From an uncultured Christensenella sp. (GTDB taxonomy: Bacteria; Bacillota; Clostridia; Christensenellales; Borkfalkiaceae): a DNA stretch of 11,810 nt. The notes beneath the pieces were generated by a model. That model searched no databases. It was not told the origin of the DNA and saw nothing but the letters and a program-made list of their open reading frames with translations. Where the stretch lies: assembly GCA_910579585.1 (NCBI GenBank), contig CAJTVA010000043.1, positions 1 to 11,810 of the forward strand. The letters are read 5' to 3'. Made by a program: the position numbers and the translations under genes. Below, in pieces: positions 8,075 through 11,810 of the stretch. The stretch's first letter is position 1, and every line of letters begins with the position of its first letter.

Positions 8075-8731
8075 TCAGTGTTTTTTAACGACGGTGCCGC
8101 CTGTTTTGAAAATGCTGTTTTCGGGGATAACCCCGCGAACGCAAGACAGCGGATATACGGTAGAATTTCTTCCTATGACCGTGCCGGGGTTAAGCACGCT
8201 GTTGCACCCGACCTCGACAAGGTCGCCGACGACCGCGCCGAATTTTTTCAGCCCCGTGTCTATTTTTACTCCGTCGCCCTTGACGGTTACGGGGGTCTTA
8301 TCCGACTTGACGTTCGAGGTTATAGACCCCGCGCCCATATGCGCCTTAAAGCCGAGTATACTGTCGCCGACGTAGTTGTAGTGCGGAACCTGCACCCCGT
8401 CAGATAGAATAACGTTTTTAAGCTCGGTAGAATTGCCCACAACGCATCCCTTGCCGATTAACGCACTGCCGCGAATAAACGCACAGTGCCGCACCTCGGT
8501 TTCTTCCCCGATAATGCAGGGCGCGCCGAGATACGCCGTAGGCGCAACCTTGGCGGTTATATGAACCCAGACGTTCGGGGCGACTTCGTTATACTTATCC
8601 TTATCAAGGCTTTTACCAAGGTTCGAAATAAAATCTTTAAGCCCCGCAAGCGCCTCCCAAGGGTATTTAAAATTCTTCAAATACTCTGCCGCCGCCGTAT
8701 GTTCGGGGTCTATCAAACAATCGAATTCCAA
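8075..8731 (-). CDS. Stand-alone GlmU C-domain-like left-handed beta-helix acyltransferase
   Basis: This 218-residue protein resembles the acetyltransferase half of GlmU without the uridylyltransferase half. A helical N-terminus (1-50, with YPWEAL at 23-28) precedes hexapeptide repeats that form a left-handed beta-helix (about 52-205). Compared with E. coli GlmU, the residues R333, K351, H363 and Y366 correspond to R87, K105, H117 and Y120. The GAGTIT segment is GAGSIT (133-138), and N377 is replaced by H131. The likely role is N-acetylation of glucosamine-1-phosphate, made by GlmM encoded just downstream, but another acyl acceptor is possible. Such proteins in Clostridia are often labelled UDP-GlcNAc pyrophosphorylase, which this cannot be without the nucleotidyltransferase domain. 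The start is TTG with GGAGA six nt upstream; there is no in-frame ATG or GTG before an upstream stop. It is the first gene of the operon, behind a good promoter. Confidence 0.85.
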   Translation of the reverse strand: MEFDCLIDPEHTAAAEYLKNFKYPWEALAGLKDFISNLGKSLDKDKYNEVAPNVWVHITAKVAPTAYLGAPCIIGEETEVRHCAFIRGSALIGKGCVVGNSTELKNVILSDGVQVPHYNYVGDSILGFKAHMGAGSITSNVKSDKTPVTVKGDGVKIDTGLKKFGAVVGDLVEVGCNSVLNPGTVIGRNSTVYPLSCVRGVIPENSIFKTGGTVVKKH

Positions 8732-8737
8732 CTCTTT

Positions 8738-8742
8738 TCTCC
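8738..8742 (-). promoter_or_regulatory. Ribosome binding site for a TTG start
   Basis: On the minus strand GGAGA is followed after six nt by TTG (8729-8731), which starts the acyltransferase. The only nearby ATG (about 8751) is out of frame, and an in-frame stop lies further upstream, so TTG is the best start. Confidence 0.65.
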
Positions 8743-8781
8743 ACTGCCCATTATAATAAAATTATAATGTAGCCGAAATTC

Positions 8782-8810
8782 ATTTTAAACCCAAAAGCTT
8801 CCAAAGTCAA
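8782..8810 (-). promoter_or_regulatory. Sigma-A-type promoter of the glm/cap/SLR operon
   Basis: The minus strand reads TTGACT (8810-8805), a 17-nt spacer, then TAAAAT (8787-8782). These are near-consensus -35 and -10 boxes at the ideal spacing. The predicted RNA start is near 8775, which leaves a leader of about 45 nt before the TTG start of the acyltransferase. Additional TATAAT strings lie just downstream but lack a matching -35 box. Confidence 0.7.
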
Positions 8811-8855
8811 GAATAAGCGAGTTGTTTTACACTATTATGTGCAAATATATATTAA

Positions 8856-8914
8856 GGCAACCTGTCGCCGACCCTCCTTTTAAGTTATTTTTTGCGTTAA
8901 AGTGTCAGGTTGCC
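8856..8914. repeat. Inverted repeat with 9-bp arms over 59 bp
   Basis: GGCAACCTG at 8856-8864 is the exact reverse complement of CAGGTTGCC at 8906-8914, with 41 nt between them. Read on the minus strand, the repeat could form a long-loop hairpin with a few further pairs inside. The loop includes AAAAGGAGGG, which no start codon follows usefully. It begins eight bp beyond the stop of the truncated spoVAD. No T-run follows, so it is not a standard terminator. It could be a leader-RNA structure, the ends of a tiny mobile repeat, or a protein-binding site. Confidence 0.55.
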
Positions 8915-8921
8915 GCAATAC

Positions 8922-9560
8922 TTATGGTTGTATTATAGCAACGGCGGGCGCCATTGCCGCCCCCATATTGTTGACGTCGGTTACTCCGAAATCGCACACC
9001 TTGCCCATAGTTCCGTTCACGATTTTTATTCCCTTTTTCTCCGACGAAACCACGCACCCGCCCGCCGCGGTAACGGTCCACTGCGCCTGCGGGGGTCTGG
9101 TGCATCCCAATTCAAGCGGATAACGGTATTGTCTTTCGGCGGAAGCGAAATGACTTCCCGTCGCCGCAACCACCTTATCAACGTAGCCCGCGTTGACGAG
9201 CATTGCCCCGAGAAGCAGGCTCTCGCTCATAGTCGAGCAAGCCGAATACAGCCCCAGAAACGGAAAATTGAAATCCCTTGCGGCGAAGCTTGCCGAAATT
9301 ATCTGGTTCAAAAGGTCGCCCGACAGTAAAAGGTCGATATCCTTTTCCGTATACCCGCCCTTTTCTATGGCAAGCGAAATCGCAGTCGAAAGCATCTTGC
9401 ACTCGGCTTTTTCAAACGTGCTTTCTTCGAACATATCGTCGTCCAAAGTAATGTCCGCAAAAGAGCCTAAAACGCCTTGCTTTTCCTTGGAGCCGCACAC
9501 GGCGGCAAAGGAAGTTATGCGCGGTAAATTTTCAAAAAATACAGTGTTTCCTTTCTTCAT
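8922..9560 (-). pseudogene. spoVAD: Truncated spoVAD, C-terminal third missing
   Basis: Full-length SpoVAD is a thiolase-fold protein of about 338 residues that binds dipicolinic acid for uptake into the developing spore. Only 212 residues are present. The recognisable N-terminal part includes GDLLNQ (81-86), LYSACSTMSES with Cys108 (104-114), AERQYRYPLE (141-150) and DFGVTDVNNMGAAMAPA (190-206). Similarity stops after AAMAPA; the last six residues and stop come from unrelated sequence. About 125 residues, including the second half of the fold, are lost, so the product is unlikely to work. The start is the ATG at 9560 with GGAAGGA five nt upstream; the ATG at 9593 lacks a ribosome binding site. 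It follows spoVAC normally, but spoVAE is absent. No internal frameshift or stop is seen, so the break is recent or an assembly artefact. Confidence 0.85.
8932..8940 (-). promoter_or_regulatory. Extended -10 promoter-like sequence
   Basis: The minus strand reads TGCTATAAT, a perfect extended -10 element (TGn plus TATAAT), at the very end of the truncated spoVAD. The region 17-18 nt upstream is GC-rich and has no -35 box. If active, it would start RNA near 8925, just before the inverted repeat, giving a leader of about 190 nt before the acyltransferase gene. Confidence 0.4.
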
Positions 9561-9619
9561 TTTTTCCTTCCGAAATGTCGTTATTTGGCACATATATGGG
9601 GGTCAATCGCGAAACAGCG

Positions 9620-10069
9620 TTATAAAAACAGATATAAAATTCCGACTAGAACTCCCGAAAAAACGCCGAATACTATTATCGCGCCGGCGACGGTAAACAT
9701 CTTCGCCGCCATACCGTAAATCCAGCCCTCGGTCTTGAACTCAATCGCGGGCGAAGTCACACTGTTTGCAAAGCCCGTTATAGGCACTATCGAGCCCGCG
9801 CCCGCATATCTGCCTATACGGTCGTATACGCCCAGCCCCGTTAAAAAACAGCCTAAAAATATAAGCACAATCGAAGTTGCACCGGCAAGCTCGTCCCCCG
9901 ACAGCCCCGCAAATTCGAACATATAACGGATAAACTGACCTATGCAGCATATAAGTCCGCCGACGCCGAACGCCGAGGCGCAGTTTTTAAAGTGCTGCGT
10001 AGGCGGGTCCTGAGTTTTTACGTAGTTAAGATAATTATAGTTAAAATTGTCACGGGACTTGCCTGTCAT
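9620..10069 (-). CDS. spoVAC: Stage V sporulation protein AC (spore membrane channel subunit)
   Basis: SpoVAC is an integral protein of the spore inner membrane. In Bacillus it acts as a mechanosensitive channel component of the SpoVA complex, which moves calcium-dipicolinate into spores and releases it at germination. The 149 residues match the family length (about 150). A hydrophilic N-terminus with many Asn and Tyr is followed by hydrophobic segments at about 33-52, 62-81 and 120-148. The conserved stretch GAGSIVPITGFANSV (90-104), then SPAIEFKTEG (106-115), identifies the family. GGGAGGAG precedes the ATG. In spore formers this gene is usually followed by spoVAD and spoVAE; here spoVAD is broken and spoVAE missing. 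Expression in the forespore (sigma-G) is expected from the family, but I did not find a convincing sigma-G promoter directly upstream. Confidence 0.95.
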   Translation of the reverse strand: MTGKSRDNFNYNYLNYVKTQDPPTQHFKNCASAFGVGGLICCIGQFIRYMFEFAGLSGDELAGATSIVLIFLGCFLTGLGVYDRIGRYAGAGSIVPITGFANSVTSPAIEFKTEGWIYGMAAKMFTVAGAIIVFGVFSGVLVGILYLFL

Positions 10070-10148
10070 TCTTTTCTCCTCCCTGTTTTGCGGGTTTTAT
10101 CAGGCTTTCGCGCTCGTCGCGGCGCGATAAATCGAATTCCTTTCTCAT
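10050..10148 (-). CDS. Possible 32-residue coupling ORF between the SDR gene and spoVAC
   Basis: An ATG at 10148 overlaps the stop of the SDR gene (ATGA arrangement). It opens a 32-codon frame starting MRKEFDLSRRDERESLIKPA and ending just inside spoVAC. The peptide is highly charged, with no hydrophobic stretch. Its 3' end covers the GGGAGGAG ribosome binding site of spoVAC (codons KQGGEK), so ribosomes translating it would open or occupy that site. Its own binding site is weak (ACAGGAT about 10 nt upstream). I do not recognise a family. It could be a genuine small spore protein, a translational-coupling ORF or chance. The track record of such overlaps makes coupling plausible, but confidence is low. 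Confidence 0.3.
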   Translation of the reverse strand: MRKEFDLSRRDERESLIKPAKQGGEKNDRQVP

Positions 10149-10942
10149 TGATTGTACATCCTGTCGTTTATTCTTAGGGTGAACTTTTCGGGCATAATTC
10201 GGGTAAACAAACGGAAAACCGTGTTTTTTGCACCGCAAGTCCTAATTACGGGCGGCTTGTCCGTAATTAAAACGTTATAGATAATTTCCGCAACCGCCGA
10301 CGGCGACATACCGCCCTGCTCCATATTCGCAAGCGCGGCGACTGCGCGGTTGACCTTGCCCGAATACGCGTGGTTCTCTTCGGAGGCGTAAACCTTTCTT
10401 TTGAACGTGAAAGCCGTAGCCGTACCGCCTGGCAGAAGCCCCGTGACCTTTATGCCGTAAGGCTTCAATTCCGAATATGCGGCACGGCAGAACATTTCCA
10501 GCGCTGCTTTGGAAGATGAATAGAAGCTGTCGAAACTAATCGGCAAATCCCCGCCGAGCGACCCGACGAGAACTATCCTCCCGCCCTTTTGTTTAAACGC
10601 GGGTATAACCGCCTGCACCGCCCTCAGCGCGCCGAAATAATTCACTTCGAACAGATATTTATAGTCCTGCTCTTTTGCGTACTCTATGGGTGCCGCCATA
10701 GAGAAACCGGCGCTGTATATAAGCGCGACAACGTAGTGCTTTTGGCACGCTTCGGAAATCGCTTTTTCAAGCTCTCCGTCTTTTGATACGTCCGCAAGCG
10801 CGTTCACGACCTTTGCGTTTTTGCACGGCGTACGTGAAATATTTACTACGTTCCAGCCGCGGTTTACAAGTCTAAGGCAGGTTTCAAGCCCTATGCCCGA
10901 ACTACCGCCGACGATTATAGCTGTCTTTTTTTTGCTTTCCAT
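10145..10942 (-). CDS. Classical short-chain dehydrogenase/reductase (SDR)
   Basis: This 265-residue cytoplasmic oxidoreductase has a Rossmann fold. It shows the cofactor loop GGSSGIG (12-18), YSAG (76-79, equivalent to NNAG), and the catalytic set N101, S128, Y141 and K145 in YSSSK. Arg37 after the second strand (NISRTP) suggests NADP(H) rather than NAD(H). A C-terminal basic part (230-265, with RLFTRIMPEKFTLRI) resembles SDRs that act on lipid-like or other hydrophobic substrates, but the substrate is unknown. There is no strong ribosome binding site before the ATG. The upstream ZIP gene ends 42 nt away, so the two may share a transcript. The stop overlaps the ATG of a small ORF leading into spoVAC, which hints at expression with the sporulation genes. 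The fold is certain and the substrate unassigned. Confidence 0.92.
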   Translation of the reverse strand: MESKKKTAIIVGGSSGIGLETCLRLVNRGWNVVNISRTPCKNAKVVNALADVSKDGELEKAISEACQKHYVVALIYSAGFSMAAPIEYAKEQDYKYLFEVNYFGALRAVQAVIPAFKQKGGRIVLVGSLGGDLPISFDSFYSSSKAALEMFCRAAYSELKPYGIKVTGLLPGGTATAFTFKRKVYASEENHAYSGKVNRAVAALANMEQGGMSPSAVAEIIYNVLITDKPPVIRTCGAKNTVFRLFTRIMPEKFTLRINDRMYNQ

Positions 10943-10984
10943 ACCGTTATATTGCGGAAAATTTTAGTAATTATTCACACCGAA

Positions 10985-11758
10985 TTAACCGAAAGCAAGG
11001 TCTAAAATCATCATCAGCGCAAAGCCGAAAATCACGCCTATCGTCGCCTTTACTTTGCCTTGGGCAAAGCTTTCGGGTATAAGCTCGGAACACACCACCG
11101 CAAGCATCGCGCCCGCCGAAAATGACAGCGCCCAAGGAAGAATTCCGTTTACGAAAGTCACGGCAACCGCGCCGATAACGCCTGCAACAATCTCCACCGC
11201 GCCCGAAAGCTGACCGATAAAGAACGACTTCTTTCTTGAAAACCCGTTTGCACGCAACGGAAATGCAACGCACATACCTTCGGGGAAGTTCTGTATACCT
11301 ATACCCACGGCAAGCATAACCGCGGCAACGCCCTCGACCGTCTGCCCCGTTGCAAGCGCGCCGAAAGCCACGCCCACCGCCATTCCCTCGGGAATGTTGT
11401 GCATAGTAACGGCTATGCACATAACGGCACAACTGCGCTTGTTTTGACTGCCCGAAAACATATGTAACTTGCTGATAACAATATCCGTTACGATTATCAG
11501 GGCGCCGCCCAGTACAAACCCGCAGGTCAGGACGAGATACGAATATTCCTGCACCATTTCCATAGCGGGCATTAAAAGTGAAAAGAAAGTTGACGCAAGC
11601 ATAATTCCCGCAGCACTGCTCATCATAAACGAGAAGGCTTTTTCGCTTACGTTTTTATATATGAATACAAACGAGGCTCCCAGCGCCGTCATAAACCAGG
11701 TAAACCCGGTTCCCATAAGCGCAAGCTGCCAACCTGTAAAATTATTCAGCCATTCCAT
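10985..11758 (-). CDS. ZIP-family divalent metal transporter (GufA-like)
   Basis: This 257-residue polytopic membrane protein belongs to the ZIP family, which moves zinc and other divalent metals toward the cytoplasm. About eight hydrophobic segments are visible. The two metal-site helices carry MHNIPEGMAVG (H120, N121, E124) and IQNFPEGMCVA (Q156, N157, E160). A glutamine instead of histidine in the second motif is characteristic of the GufA/ZIP11 branch, so it is not a defect. SELIPES (224-230) is another family mark near the C-terminus. The start is the ATG at 11758 with GGAGAAG about 12 nt upstream. It is the first gene after a TATAAT box. Calcium, zinc or manganese transport for spores would fit its sporulation neighbours, but that is only inferred from context. 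The metal cannot be named from sequence. Confidence 0.93.
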   Translation of the reverse strand: MEWLNNFTGWQLALMGTGFTWFMTALGASFVFIYKNVSEKAFSFMMSSAAGIMLASTFFSLLMPAMEMVQEYSYLVLTCGFVLGGALIIVTDIVISKLHMFSGSQNKRSCAVMCIAVTMHNIPEGMAVGVAFGALATGQTVEGVAAVMLAVGIGIQNFPEGMCVAFPLRANGFSRKKSFFIGQLSGAVEIVAGVIGAVAVTFVNGILPWALSFSAGAMLAVVCSELIPESFAQGKVKATIGVIFGFALMMILDLAFG

Positions 11759-11766
11759 TAAACAAG

Positions 11767-11780
11767 TACTTCTCCAAGTA
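11767..11780 (-). promoter_or_regulatory. Small hairpin presenting the ZIP gene ribosome binding site
   Basis: The minus strand reads TACTTGGAGAAGTA, a 5-bp stem (TACTT/AAGTA) with the Shine-Dalgarno core GGAG as its loop. TACTTG also recurs 12 nt on (11768-11763). The stem is AT-rich and weak. It might modulate translation or serve as a binding site, or be chance. Confidence 0.25.
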
Positions 11781-11796
11781 AAAAATCAATCACTGC

Positions 11797-11802
11797 ATTA
11801 TA
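11797..11802 (-). promoter_or_regulatory. Probable -10 box upstream of the ZIP gene
   Basis: The minus strand carries TATAAT at 11802-11797, about 40 nt before the ZIP start. The matching -35 box would lie at or beyond the end of the window, so the promoter cannot be confirmed. Confidence 0.4.
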
Positions 11803-11810
11803 TGAAAAAA

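Larger units (their letters stand above)
8732..8921. other. 190-bp non-coding junction between the spoVA remnant and the glm operon
   Basis: This stretch contains no gene. It holds the promoter at 8782-8810 and an inverted repeat at 8856-8914. I translated the sequence beyond the broken spoVAD end in all three minus-strand frames; stops follow quickly and nothing resembles the missing SpoVAD C-terminus. No Rho-independent terminator (GC-rich hairpin plus T-run) is evident, so the sporulation genes may read through into the glm operon. Confidence 0.6.

Noticed and set aside
8003..8407. 134-codon plus-strand open frame
   Set aside because: It crosses the glmM/acyltransferase gap on the opposite strand, shows no family motifs, and is explained by codon bias in the real genes.
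8856..8914. Rho-independent terminator, T-box or ZTP riboswitch
   Set aside because: The stem has a 41-nt loop and no following T-run. The conserved T-box and ZTP sequence signatures are not present apart from a short GGGTCG-like match.
8732..8936. Frameshifted remainder of spoVAD or a spoVAE fragment
   Set aside because: All three minus-strand frames beyond the break hit stops within a few codons and show none of the conserved SpoVAD C-terminal or SpoVAE residues.
2..8936. A sporulation-excised intervening element splitting spoVAD, as skin splits sigK in Bacillus
   Set aside because: The DNA beyond the break carries housekeeping genes (glmM, glmS) and no recombinase or phage gene, so an excisable element is unlikely from this window. 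The other half of spoVAD is not visible.
11147..11300. Loss-of-function change in the ZIP second metal motif (Gln for His)
   Set aside because: Gln at this position is normal for the GufA branch of the family, so it is not evidence of decay.

Overview
All recognisable genes in this window lie on the minus strand, so the window is read from right (11810) to left (1). The gene content points to a spore-forming Bacillota lineage, probably an uncultured Clostridia-type anaerobe. The evidence is the spoVAC/spoVAD sporulation genes, the strong GGAGG-type ribosome binding sites, and a stand-alone GlmU-C-like acyltransferase of a type I know from Clostridia. This placement is an inference from gene content, not a phylogenetic result.

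The right block (about 8922-11802) holds, in transcription order, a GufA-type ZIP metal transporter, a classical short-chain dehydrogenase/reductase, a possible 32-codon overlapping ORF, spoVAC, and a spoVAD that breaks off after about 206 recognisable residues. The C-terminal third of SpoVAD is missing, and so is the spoVAE gene that normally follows. The break sits next to a 9-bp inverted repeat spanning 59 bp, in a 200-bp non-coding stretch.

The left block (2-8810) starts from a good sigma-A-type promoter (TTGACT-N17-TAAAAT). It reads as one closely spaced series: a stand-alone GlmU-C-like left-handed beta-helix acyltransferase (TTG start), glmM, glmS, a CapD/FlaA1-type nucleotide-sugar 4,6-dehydratase with an N-terminal membrane domain, and two adjacent Sel1-repeat proteins (11 and 12 repeats). 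GlmS makes glucosamine-6-phosphate from fructose-6-phosphate, and GlmM converts it to glucosamine-1-phosphate. The acyltransferase may supply the acetylation step, and the CapD-like enzyme probably consumes the resulting UDP-GlcNAc to start a modified surface-sugar pathway. The enzymes are therefore a coherent UDP-GlcNAc supply and use operon. The Sel1 proteins are cytoplasmic scaffold-like proteins of unknown partner. No glmS ribozyme can fit before glmS here.

I see no tRNA, rRNA, CRISPR array, transposase or phage gene. The most unusual points are the spoVAD truncation junction with its adjacent inverted repeat and promoter-like sequences, the split GlmU-type gene in the glm operon, and the large Sel1 pair attached to an envelope-sugar operon.
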